This document shows, piece by piece, positions 23,775 through 30,622 of a DNA stretch of 35,212 bases. The notes under the pieces were generated by a model. It made no database searches. It worked only from the letters and a program-made list of their open reading frames with translations, and had not been told where the DNA came from. Position 1 is the first letter of the stretch, and each line of letters starts with the position of its first letter. The translations under genes and the position numbers were made by a program. Source of the DNA: an uncultured Clostridia bacterium (GTDB taxonomy: Bacteria; Bacillota; Clostridia; Oscillospirales; Acutalibacteraceae). The DNA is taken from the NCBI GenBank assembly GCA_944376265.1, contig CALWCD010000019.1:1-35212 (forward strand), written 5' to 3'.

Positions 23775-25094
23775 TTACTCCTTTAATGTCACTTCCAGCA
23801 CGGTGTCCACGGGGTCGGGCAGCACTGGGTCCTCTCCCAGGTCCGCGAACACAATGTCCGGGTAATTGTTGCTGGTCCACAGATTGGCCAGGGGGGCTTC
23901 CGCTCCCGTGGCAAGGTACCGCACATGGTCCACCTGCTCCTTGCTCAGGCCGGGCAGGGGCATGGGGCCCACGGTGTTCTCGTACAGGTGATAGTACAGC
24001 TTGTTCCCATTCCGGGTGATCCGCCCGTTGTCGGGCTTGGCCGTTCCCGCCTTGCCGCAGCCGTAGATGCTCTGGCTGTTGTCCCTCATCCAGTCCTCCA
24101 GCTTTCGGAGGATCTCCAAGGACTGGGGCGGAATTTTCCCCCGGGCGTCGGGGCCCACGTTCAGCAGCAGGTTTCCCCCCTTGGAAACGCACTCCACCAG
24201 TTTTTTGATCAGCATGGAGGCGGGCTTGTAGAAGTAGTCCCTGGCGCAGTAACCCCAGTTGTTGTTCATGGTGACGCAGGCCTCCCACACCAGGTCGCGG
24301 CCCTGCTTGTCCTGCAGGCCGTTGGGGGGGATGATCTGCTCGGGGCTGGCAAAGTCCCCGTGATAGGGGGTGGGATTTCCCTCCCACAGGGAACCGAAGC
24401 CCTCCCCGCTGACTTCCAGCCGGTTGTCGATGAGGATCCCGGGCTGGAGCTCCCGGACCATGGTCACCAGCTCCGCAGCCTTCCAGGTCTCTCCCCGCAT
24501 GACGGCGTTCTCGTTTTCGTAGGAGAAGTCGAACCAGAGGATGTCCAGCTTGCCGTAGTTGGTGCACAGCTCCCGGACCTGGTTGTGCATATAGGTGAGG
24601 TACCGGTTGAAGTCCCTGCCCTGGTTGGTGTAAGCGGGGTTGTCCCGCATGGGGTGGTGCAGGTCCCCGTAGTGGGGATAGTCCTCATGGTACCAGTCCA
24701 GCAGGGAGTAGTAGAGCCCCACTTTCAGGCCCTCCTCCCGGACCGCCTCCACAAACTCCTTCACAATGTCCCGGCCAAAAGGGGTATTGGTGGATTTGAA
24801 ATCGGTGTACTGGGAGTCGAACAGGCAGAAGCCGTCGTGGTGCTTGGCGGTGAGGACCACGTACTTCATGCCAGCGTCTTTGGCGGCTTTCGCCCACTGT
24901 TTGGGTTGGAAATCCACAGGGTTGAACTGGTAAAAATAGGGCATGTAGTCCTCTTTGGGAATGCGCTCCACGCTGCGGACCCACTCTCCCCGAGCGGGGA
25001 TGGCGTACAGGCCCCAGTGAATGAACATGCCGAAACGGGCGTCGGTAAACCAAGCCACACGCTTTTCGTAGGCTTCCCGGTCAAACGTGTACAT
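23775..25094 (-). CDS. Alpha-L-fucosidase (GH29)
   Basis: Hydrolyses terminal alpha-L-fucose, with retention, from fucosylated glycans. The 439-aa product has WFTDARFGMFIHWGLYAIPA, KYVVLTAKHHDGFCLFDS (His85-His86), a likely nucleophile Asp189 in ILWFDFSYE, and WEACVTMNNNWGY. A KGGNLLLNVGPDARGKIP block and a short beta-rich C-terminal part follow. There is no signal peptide, so it probably acts on imported oligosaccharides. ATG at 25094 has GGAGAGGAG upstream. It is the first gene of a three-gene coupled operon with cutC and the transglutaminase-like gene. No fucose transport or catabolism genes are in the window. Confidence 0.93.
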   Translation of the reverse strand: MYTFDREAYEKRVAWFTDARFGMFIHWGLYAIPARGEWVRSVERIPKEDYMPYFYQFNPVDFQPKQWAKAAKDAGMKYVVLTAKHHDGFCLFDSQYTDFKSTNTPFGRDIVKEFVEAVREEGLKVGLYYSLLDWYHEDYPHYGDLHHPMRDNPAYTNQGRDFNRYLTYMHNQVRELCTNYGKLDILWFDFSYENENAVMRGETWKAAELVTMVRELQPGILIDNRLEVSGEGFGSLWEGNPTPYHGDFASPEQIIPPNGLQDKQGRDLVWEACVTMNNNWGYCARDYFYKPASMLIKKLVECVSKGGNLLLNVGPDARGKIPPQSLEILRKLEDWMRDNSQSIYGCGKAGTAKPDNGRITRNGNKLYYHLYENTVGPMPLPGLSKEQVDHVRYLATGAEAPLANLWTSNNYPDIVFADLGEDPVLPDPVDTVLEVTLKE

Positions 25095-25145
25095 ACAAAG
25101 CTCCTCTCCGGGCGACACGGCGCCGCCCTGTAAATTGACAGACCT

Positions 25146-25174
25146 ACTATAGCACACCGGGACCCATATGTAAA
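25146..25174 (-). promoter_or_regulatory. Promoter of the fucosidase-cutC-transglutaminase operon
   Basis: On the minus strand TTTACA (25169-25174), 17 bp, TATAGT (25146-25151), about 50 bp before the fucosidase ATG. Confidence 0.7.
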
Positions 25175-25178
25175 AAGG

Positions 25179-25190
25179 GTTTGGCCAAAC
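25179..25190. promoter_or_regulatory. Perfect 12-bp palindrome, putative operator
   Basis: GTTTGGCCAAAC lies 4 bp upstream of the fucosidase -35 box and is flanked by A-rich and T-rich runs that partly extend the symmetry. Its position would suit an activator or a repressor. As RNA only about four pairs could form around GGCC, so it makes a poor terminator for the upstream synthetase gene. Confidence 0.5.
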
Positions 25191-25238
25191 TTTTTTGAAA
25201 GTTCCGCCAAAACCTCTTCTCTCATATTTGTATTGTGG

Positions 25239-26909
25239 TTACTGTTCGTCCGCCTTGCGGATCTCCGCCCGCTTGATCTTGCCGCCGATGGTCTTGGGCA
25301 GCTCCTTCACGTACTCGATCACCCGGGGATATTTGTAAGGCGCGGTGGCCTTTTTCACGTGGTTCTGCAGCTCCTTGGTCAGCTCAGGGGTGCCCTCGTA
25401 GCCCTTGGCCAGCACAATGGTGGCCTTCACCACCTGGCCACGGATGGGGTCCGGTGCGCCGGTAATGGCGCACTCCACCACCGCGGGATGCTCCAGCAGA
25501 GCGCTCTCCACCTCGAAGGGCCCAATGCGGTAGCCGGAACACTTGATCACGTCGTCGTTGCGGCCCACAAACCAGTAGTAGCCGTTGCTGCCCCGCCAGG
25601 CCACGTCGCCGGTGTCGTAGTAGGCGCCGCCCAGCTTTTCCTGGGTCATCTCGTCGTTCAAGTAATAGCCGGTGAACAGGCCCACGGGAGGATGGTCCTT
25701 CACGCCCATCACGGCGATGGTACCCTCTTCGCCGTCCTCGCACAGGTTGCCGCTGCCGTCCACCAGCTGAATGTCATACAGGGGGGAGGGCTTGCCCGTG
25801 GAGCCGGGAATGGGCTCGAACCACTGGAAGTTGGCCAGCATCACCGAGCTCTCCGACTGGCCGAAGCCCTCGTACAGCTTCAGGCCCGTCAGGTCCAGCC
25901 ACTTCTTGTACACCTCCGGGTTCAAGGGCTCTCCGGCGATGCAGCAGTGGTGGATGCTGGACAGGTCATACTTGGTCACGTCCTCCTGGAGCATGAACCG
26001 GAACATGGTGGGGGGCGCGCAGAAGGTGGTCACCTTGTACTTTTCCAGGTGCTCCAGCAGGTGGCGGGGGTTGAACTTGGCCTCCATGTCGTAGCAGAAG
26101 ATCACCGCGCCGCAGACCCACTGGCCGTAGATCTTGCCCCAGCCGAACTTGGCCCAGCCGGAGTCGGACACGCTCATGTGGAGATGGTTTTCCTCCACCT
26201 GCTGCCAGTACTTGGCGGTGACGATGTGCCCCAGGGGGTAGGAGAAGTTGTGGCGCACCATTTTGGGCATACCCGTGGTGCCGGAGGTGAAGTACACCAG
26301 CATGGTGTCGTCCCAGCGGGTGGCCTCCTCCCCGGTAGGACGGGGGAACTGGTCGGAGAACTTTTCCATCTCCTCGTTCAGGTCCAGCCAGCCCTCCCGG
26401 CGCTCCACCACCATCACCTTGTTCTTCAGAGTGGGGATGTCCTTTTCGGCGGCCTCCACCTGGGAGATGACGAAGGGATCGTTGACACACACCACGGCGC
26501 ACACCTTGGCGGCGTTTCCGCGGTAGACAATGTCCTTCTTGGTCAGCTGGAGGGTGCCGGGAATGAGCACCGCGCCGATCTTGTGGAGGGCGGTGGCGCA
26601 CACCCAGTACTCCCACCGGCGGCGGAGGATCAGCATCACCACGCTGCCCTTCTTCACGCCAAGGCTCTTGAAGAAGTTTGCCGCCTTGTTGGAAAGCTTC
26701 ATGATGTCCGTAAAAGTAAAGACCTTCTCGTCATCCTCCTCGTCGCACCAGACAAGGGCTTTCTTCTCCGGCTCCGCCTGGGCCCAGGCGTCCACCACGT
26801 CAAAGCCGAAGTTGAAATCCTCCGGCACGTTCACAGTATAGTTTTCCTTAAAATCCTCGTAGGAATCGAACTCGATCCGGGGGAGGAATTTTTTCAACAA
26901 CATGTCCAT
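25239..26909 (-). CDS. AMP-forming acyl-CoA synthetase (medium-chain/acetyl-CoA synthetase-like)
   Basis: Activates a carboxylic acid with ATP and CoA via an acyl-adenylate. The 556-aa ANL-superfamily protein has the P-loop YFTSGTTGMPKMVRHN, HMSVSDSGWAKFGWGKIYGQ, YEGFGQSES, YYDTGDVAWRGSNGYYWFVGRNDDVIKCSGYRIGP and the C-terminal catalytic Lys in TIGGKIKRAEIR. The acid substrate is not evident. The GWAK-type motif and length fit the medium-chain/butyrate synthetase group rather than plain Acs. ATG at 26909 has AAAGGAAG about 10 nt upstream. It follows an XRE-cupin regulator by 46 nt, an association I recall as recurrent in Clostridia, so the regulator probably controls it. Confidence 0.92.
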   Translation of the reverse strand: MDMLLKKFLPRIEFDSYEDFKENYTVNVPEDFNFGFDVVDAWAQAEPEKKALVWCDEEDDEKVFTFTDIMKLSNKAANFFKSLGVKKGSVVMLILRRRWEYWVCATALHKIGAVLIPGTLQLTKKDIVYRGNAAKVCAVVCVNDPFVISQVEAAEKDIPTLKNKVMVVERREGWLDLNEEMEKFSDQFPRPTGEEATRWDDTMLVYFTSGTTGMPKMVRHNFSYPLGHIVTAKYWQQVEENHLHMSVSDSGWAKFGWGKIYGQWVCGAVIFCYDMEAKFNPRHLLEHLEKYKVTTFCAPPTMFRFMLQEDVTKYDLSSIHHCCIAGEPLNPEVYKKWLDLTGLKLYEGFGQSESSVMLANFQWFEPIPGSTGKPSPLYDIQLVDGSGNLCEDGEEGTIAVMGVKDHPPVGLFTGYYLNDEMTQEKLGGAYYDTGDVAWRGSNGYYWFVGRNDDVIKCSGYRIGPFEVESALLEHPAVVECAITGAPDPIRGQVVKATIVLAKGYEGTPELTKELQNHVKKATAPYKYPRVIEYVKELPKTIGGKIKRAEIRKADEQ

Positions 26910-26955
26910 GGGCTTGGTACTTCCTTTCTTTTCACTCAAACGACCCTTACTTCCC

Positions 26956-27504
26956 TTATTCCGCAATCACCGTGATAAATCTGGCCTTCTCCGGCCCGCC
27001 GCACCGCTGGCCGTGAGGGATGGTGGGATTGAAATAGATGGAATCCCCGGCGGTGAGGGGGAATTCCTTGTCCCCGATAACCACCACAACCGTGCCCTCC
27101 AGCACCATGTTGAACTCCTGCCCGGAATGGGTGATGAGCTTGGCGGGGGCGTCGGTGGGCTCCAGGGTGACCAGCAGGGGCTGCATCACCTTGTCGGCGT
27201 AGCGGTAGGCCAGGTCCTCAAAGTGGTACTCCGGGTTCCGGTTCACCACACGGCCTTGGCCTCGTTTCACGATGTGATAGGTGTCCAGCCGAGCCGGGGC
27301 GCCGGTGACGATCTCGGCGAAATCCACCCCGAACTTGTTGGCGATTTCATAGATGAGGCTGATGGGGATATCCTTGCCGTCCTGCTCGTAGCCCCGGTAT
27401 ACTTCCGGATCTACCCGCAATTCCGCGGCCAACCGCTCTACGGTGTAGTCGCTGGCCTCTCGCAGTTCCCGCAAGCGGGGTCCAATCTCGTTGATCTCAC
27501 ACAT
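26956..27504 (-). CDS. XRE-family regulator with C-terminal cupin domain
   Basis: A 182-aa one-component DNA-binding regulator. Residues about 7-62 form the helix-turn-helix (LRELREASDYTVERLAAELR, then YRGYEQDGKDIPISLIYEIANKFG). A cupin_2 barrel follows (about 105-180), with THSGQEFNMVLEGTVVVVIGD and LTAGDSIYFNPTIPHGQR. Histidines in both cupin motifs (ITHSGQEF and PHGQR) could bind a metal or ligand. ATG at 27504 has AAAAGGAG upstream. It is the first gene of a bicistronic unit with the acyl-CoA synthetase; the ligand may be its acid or acyl-CoA. Three CTTTAAA-like boxes span its promoter, suggesting autoregulation. Confidence 0.92.
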   Translation of the reverse strand: MCEINEIGPRLRELREASDYTVERLAAELRVDPEVYRGYEQDGKDIPISLIYEIANKFGVDFAEIVTGAPARLDTYHIVKRGQGRVVNRNPEYHFEDLAYRYADKVMQPLLVTLEPTDAPAKLITHSGQEFNMVLEGTVVVVIGDKEFPLTAGDSIYFNPTIPHGQRCGGPEKARFITVIAE

Positions 27505-27522
27505 GTTTTCCCGACTCCTTTT

Positions 27523-27587
27523 CTTTAAAATATAGTTCAGATACTTTTAATTTCCACATTATAGCACTTTAAATCGTCAGAAGTCAA
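27523..27587 (-). promoter_or_regulatory. Promoter of the XRE-cupin/synthetase operon with three short repeats
   Basis: On the minus strand TTGACT (27582-27587), 18 bp, TATAAT (27558-27563). Read on the plus strand, CTTTAAAA (27523-27530), CTTTTAAT (27544-27551) and CTTTAAAT (27567-27574) are spaced 21 and 23 bp apart, about two helical turns, bracketing the -10 box. The promoter is convincing; the repeats as operators are an inference. Confidence 0.7.
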
Positions 27588-27596
27588 CACAAAAGC

Positions 27597-28826
27597 TCAT
27601 TCCCCCAGCACTGCCATGGCGTTTTCCAGCTCTTTGGCAGCCTGCTGGGCATTCAGGTAGTCGGAGGAATAGAGGATGACCCCCTGATAGCCCGCTTCCA
27701 GGGCAGCCTCCGCCTGCAGGGCGATGATGTCGTCCCGGCCCAGCCAGGTGCCGTTGTCCGCGTCGGTGCCAGCCTTGTAAAGGGCCAGGCCTGCGTAGAG
27801 ATCCAGCCCGTCGTGACGGGGCAGGGCCGCCCACTCTTCCAAGGCTTCCGTGTAGCCCAGTGCCTCGTTCTCAAAGCTGAAGTACAGTTGGGGCGCCAGG
27901 TAGTCCACATACCCGGGCACCGCCGCCCAGGTTTTCACGTCCGCTCCCATGGCCTCGTCGTTCCGAATGTTCCCTTGGGGGGAAATGCCGAACACCACCT
28001 CCGGCTTAACCCCCTTGATGGCTTCGTACACCTGGGCCACCATGGCGTTGATATTGGCGGTGCGCCACTCCAGCAGAGACAGGGGCTGCTCCACCGTCTG
28101 CACGTAGGACTCGTAGGCCGTGCTGTCCAGGGCGGAATCCTGGCTGGGATAGAAGTAGTCGTCAAAGTGGATGCCGTCCACATCGTAGCCTGCGGCGATC
28201 TCCGCGGCGCCGTCTGCAATGAGGGTGCGGATGTAGGGATAGGCCGGGTTCAGGTACACGCCTCCGTCGTACTCCATGAAATACTCGGGATACTCCTGCC
28301 CCAGCTGCACATAGGGGTTGGACTCCGCCAGCGTGCCAGGGGTGTCCTTGGTCTTCACCCGCAGAGGGTTCAGCCAGGCGTGGAACTCCATGCCCAGGCT
28401 GTGGGTGTAGTCAATCATAAACTGGAGGGCGTCAAACCCCGGGTCCTGGCCCTGGGTGCCGGTGAGGATGTGGGACCAGGGATAGTACTGGGACTGGTAC
28501 AGGGAGTCGGAAAAGGGGCGCACATGGACGAACATGGCGTTGACGCCATTTTCCTTGGCGGTGTCGGCGATCTCCTTGTAATTGGCCTCAAAGGCTTCCT
28601 GGGTGCCCTCCGGGGCGGCCAGGGAGAAATAGGGCACCCACACTCCCACCAGGGGTTCGTCCTCCTCCTGGGGGGAGAGAGTGACGGGACCGACTTGGGG
28701 TGCGGAGGAAGAGGAGGAACTCTCCTGCTGGCCTTTTCCCCCCAGGAACCACACTCCGGCCACCGCGGCAGCCAGCCCCAGCCACAGCACCAGGTAACAG
28801 TATTTGCGCAGACGGAATTTTCTCAT
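27597..28826 (-). CDS. Membrane-anchored glycosyl hydrolase-like 10 (GHL10/DUF187, YngK-like) protein
   Basis: A 409-aa extracytoplasmic protein. The basic start (MRKFRLRKY) and one hydrophobic segment (about 10-30) act as a membrane anchor or uncleaved signal. A Ser-rich linker (QESSSSSSAPQ) precedes the catalytic-type TIM barrel with VWVPYFSLAAPEG, VNAMFVHVRPFSDSLY, HAWLNPLRV, the acidic motif DVDGIHFDDYFYP and VVFGISPQGN. Relatives are thought to act on peptidoglycan or exopolysaccharide, but the substrate is not established. ATG at 28826 has GGAAGG upstream. It is divergent from the HAD gene, and its own promoter is not obvious. No terminator is visible before the XRE promoter. Confidence 0.88.
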   Translation of the reverse strand: MRKFRLRKYCYLVLWLGLAAAVAGVWFLGGKGQQESSSSSSAPQVGPVTLSPQEEDEPLVGVWVPYFSLAAPEGTQEAFEANYKEIADTAKENGVNAMFVHVRPFSDSLYQSQYYPWSHILTGTQGQDPGFDALQFMIDYTHSLGMEFHAWLNPLRVKTKDTPGTLAESNPYVQLGQEYPEYFMEYDGGVYLNPAYPYIRTLIADGAAEIAAGYDVDGIHFDDYFYPSQDSALDSTAYESYVQTVEQPLSLLEWRTANINAMVAQVYEAIKGVKPEVVFGISPQGNIRNDEAMGADVKTWAAVPGYVDYLAPQLYFSFENEALGYTEALEEWAALPRHDGLDLYAGLALYKAGTDADNGTWLGRDDIIALQAEAALEAGYQGVILYSSDYLNAQQAAKELENAMAVLGE

Positions 28827-28856
28827 AACGCCTTCCTTTCCAGCACCGCCGGTTTC

Positions 28857-28885
28857 TTGACAGCGACAGCCCTTTGGGGTATCAT
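28857..28885 (+). promoter_or_regulatory. Promoter of the HAD nucleotidase gene
   Basis: TTGACA (28857-28862), 17 bp, TATCAT (28880-28885) on the plus strand. The leader carries a short GGCCC-CATGC-GGGCC hairpin before the start. Confidence 0.75.
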
Positions 28886-28956
28886 CCCTACTAGAGGAAT
28901 CTCTCATTTCTATGCGGCCCCATGCGGGCCTATGTTTGGGAAAGGAGCGCACCCCT

Positions 28957-29652
28957 GTGACAAACTACCGTTTTCTCCTGTTCGACGCCGACGGCACCCT
29001 GCTGGATTTTGACCGGGACATGGACAAGGCCTTCCGGGTGACCTATGAAACCTGCTTCGCCGACCAGCGGCCTTTTTCCCAGGAGCTCCTGGACTGCTAC
29101 GAAAAGTGGAACACCCTGTGGTGGGAAAAGCTGGAACGGGGAGAGTGCACCAAGCCCCAGCTGGTGGTGGCCAGGTTCCGGGATTTTTTGACGGAGACAG
29201 GGCTTTTCGGGGACCCGGAACAGGTGAACCAGGAATACTTCCGCAACCTGGGCCAGGGCGGGGCGGTGTTTCCCGGCGCCCTGGAGCTGGTGCGGGACCT
29301 GTCCCAGGGGTACGAGCTGTACATTGTCACCAACGGCAACGCCGCCACCCAGAAAACCCGGCTGGAACACTCCGGGCTGCTGGACTATGTAAAGGCCTAC
29401 TTTGTCTCCGAGGACGCAGGGGCCGCCAAGCCCGACCCCCGGTATTTCCAGTACGTGTTTTCCCGCATCCCCGGCTTTCAGCGGGAAGAGGCCCTGCTTC
29501 TGGGGGACTCTCTCACCTCCGACATGCTGGGGGCCCAAAACGCGGGGCTGGATTCCCTGTGGTACTGTCCCAAAGGCGGGGAGGTGCCGGAGGGGCTTTC
29601 CGTAACCTACCGGGCAACAAGCTACAGGGAGATTCAATCTCTGCTGTTATAA
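28957..29652 (+). CDS. yjjG: HAD-superfamily pyrimidine 5'-nucleotidase, YjjG type
   Basis: A cytosolic phosphatase that in E. coli hydrolyses non-canonical pyrimidine nucleotides and so protects the nucleotide pool. The 231-aa product has the nucleophile motif FDADGTLLDFDRD (Asp10, Asp12), a helical cap, VTNGNAATQKTRLEHSGL (motif II), the KPDPRYFQYV Lys and LLGDSLTSDMLGAQNAG (motif IV acids). GTG at 28957 is chosen because AAAGGAG lies 9 nt upstream and YjjG homologues begin at the same point. It stands alone between its own promoter and terminator. The general HAD call is firm; the YjjG sub-family is likely. Confidence 0.88.
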   Translation: MTNYRFLLFDADGTLLDFDRDMDKAFRVTYETCFADQRPFSQELLDCYEKWNTLWWEKLERGECTKPQLVVARFRDFLTETGLFGDPEQVNQEYFRNLGQGGAVFPGALELVRDLSQGYELYIVTNGNAATQKTRLEHSGLLDYVKAYFVSEDAGAAKPDPRYFQYVFSRIPGFQREEALLLGDSLTSDMLGAQNAGLDSLWYCPKGGEVPEGLSVTYRATSYREIQSLLL

Positions 29653-29668
29653 AAGGAACCCAAAACAG

Positions 29669-29697
29669 GACTGCCGCTTTCCCGCGGCGGTCTTTTT
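29669..29697 (+). terminator. Terminator of the HAD nucleotidase gene
   Basis: GACTGCCGC / GCGGCGGTC (one G-U) around a short loop followed by T5, 16 bases after the stop. Confidence 0.9.
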
Positions 29698-29718
29698 CTT
29701 TCCCCCTCCTTTCAAAAC

Positions 29719-29784
29719 CGTAAGCTTTGCCCCGGTCTTTTGTAAGGCGGATGTCGGAAACCTGTAAGAAATGGGACCTATACT
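29719..29784 (+). promoter_or_regulatory. Direct-repeat array plus -10 box upstream of the ABC transporter
   Basis: GTAAG occurs at 29720-29724, 29742-29746 and 29764-29768, exactly 22 bp apart. A related TGTCGG at 29752-29757 lies 11 bp from each of two TGTAAG copies. The array ends 10 bp before TATACT (29779-29784) and covers the -35 position, where there is no good -35 box. This layout is usual for activation by OmpR/PhoB-family response regulators. It is inferred from pattern alone. Confidence 0.5.
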
Positions 29785-29809
29785 TTTTCCAGAAACTGAA
29801 AGAGAGATG

Positions 29810-29825
29810 TTTCACATCTGTGAAA
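29810..29825. repeat. Perfect 16-bp palindrome in the transporter 5' UTR
   Basis: TTTCACATCTGTGAAA (7-bp arms, TC centre) lies between the -10 box and the start codon and runs into the Shine-Dalgarno region. It could be an operator or an RNA hairpin that limits translation. Confidence 0.55.
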
Positions 29826-29839
29826 AAGGAGAGATCACC

Positions 29840-30622
29840 ATGGCGCTTTTGAACGTGAACCATTTGCAGAAGGTGTACACCACCCGGCTGGGAGGAGCCA
29901 AAGTCCAGGCTCTGGCCGGGGTGACCTTCACCGTGGAGGAGGGGGAATTCGTGGCCATTATGGGCGAATCCGGCTCCGGCAAGACCACTTTGCTCAACAT
30001 ACTGGCCGGCCTGGACAAACCCACCGGCGGCGAGGTGTTTCTGAACATGCGGAATATCGTCACCCTGAACGAGCGGGAGATCTCCGCGTTCCGCCGGGAC
30101 AACCTGGGGTTTGTGTTTCAGGACTTCAACCTGCTGGACACCTTCTCCCTGCAGGACAACATCTTCCTGCCCCTGGTGCTGGCCGGAAAAAAATACCCCG
30201 AGATGAAACAGCGCCTGGAGCCCATCGCCCACAACCTGGGAATCCAGGAACTGCTGCAAAAGTTCCCCTACGAGGTCTCCGGCGGCCAGAAGCAGCGGGC
30301 AGCCATTGCCCGGGCCCTTATCACCCATCCCCAGCTGGTGCTGGCAGACGAGCCCACCGGCGCCCTGGACTCCCGTTCCGCCGGGCAGATAATGGACATT
30401 TTCACCCAGATCAACGGGAGAGGCCAGACCATCCTCATGGTGACCCACTCCCTGCAAGCCGCCTGCCGTGCGGGCAGAGTGCTGTTCATCAAGGACGGCC
30501 AGGTGTTCCACCAGATCTACCGGGGAACCATGTCCGACGACGACCTGTACCAGGCCATCTCCCAGACGCTGGCTCAGCTTTCCGCCGGCAGCCGGGAAAG
30601 GAGCGTGGCCGTTCATGGGTAA
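29840..30622 (+). CDS. ABC transporter ATPase, BceA/MacB (lipoprotein/peptide) type
   Basis: A 260-aa nucleotide-binding subunit. It has MALLNVNHLQKVYTTR, Walker A GESGSGKTT, a Q-loop VFQDFNLLD, the signature VSGGQKQR, Walker B LVLADEPTGALDS and the H-loop MVTHS. The VEEGEFVAIMGESGSGKTT context is the BceA/LolD type that partners FtsX-like permeases. Such pairs export, detoxify or sense peptide antibiotics acting at lipid II. ATG at 29840 has AAAAAGGAGAG upstream. Its stop overlaps the permease start by 8 nt, so translation is coupled. No bceRS-like two-component genes adjoin it. Confidence 0.93.
   Translation: MALLNVNHLQKVYTTRLGGAKVQALAGVTFTVEEGEFVAIMGESGSGKTTLLNILAGLDKPTGGEVFLNMRNIVTLNEREISAFRRDNLGFVFQDFNLLDTFSLQDNIFLPLVLAGKKYPEMKQRLEPIAHNLGIQELLQKFPYEVSGGQKQRAAIARALITHPQLVLADEPTGALDSRSAGQIMDIFTQINGRGQTILMVTHSLQAACRAGRVLFIKDGQVFHQIYRGTMSDDDLYQAISQTLAQLSAGSRERSVAVHG

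Noticed and set aside
23029..24567. The transglutaminase reading frame extended about 513 codons upstream
   Set aside because: This part is the out-of-frame shadow of the fucosidase and cutC genes, which are well supported; the GTG overlapping the cutC stop fits far better.
25179..25190. The GTTTGGCCAAAC palindrome as a terminator of the acyl-CoA synthetase gene
   Set aside because: With no loop space only about four pairs can form, AT-rich at the base, so it would be a very weak terminator.
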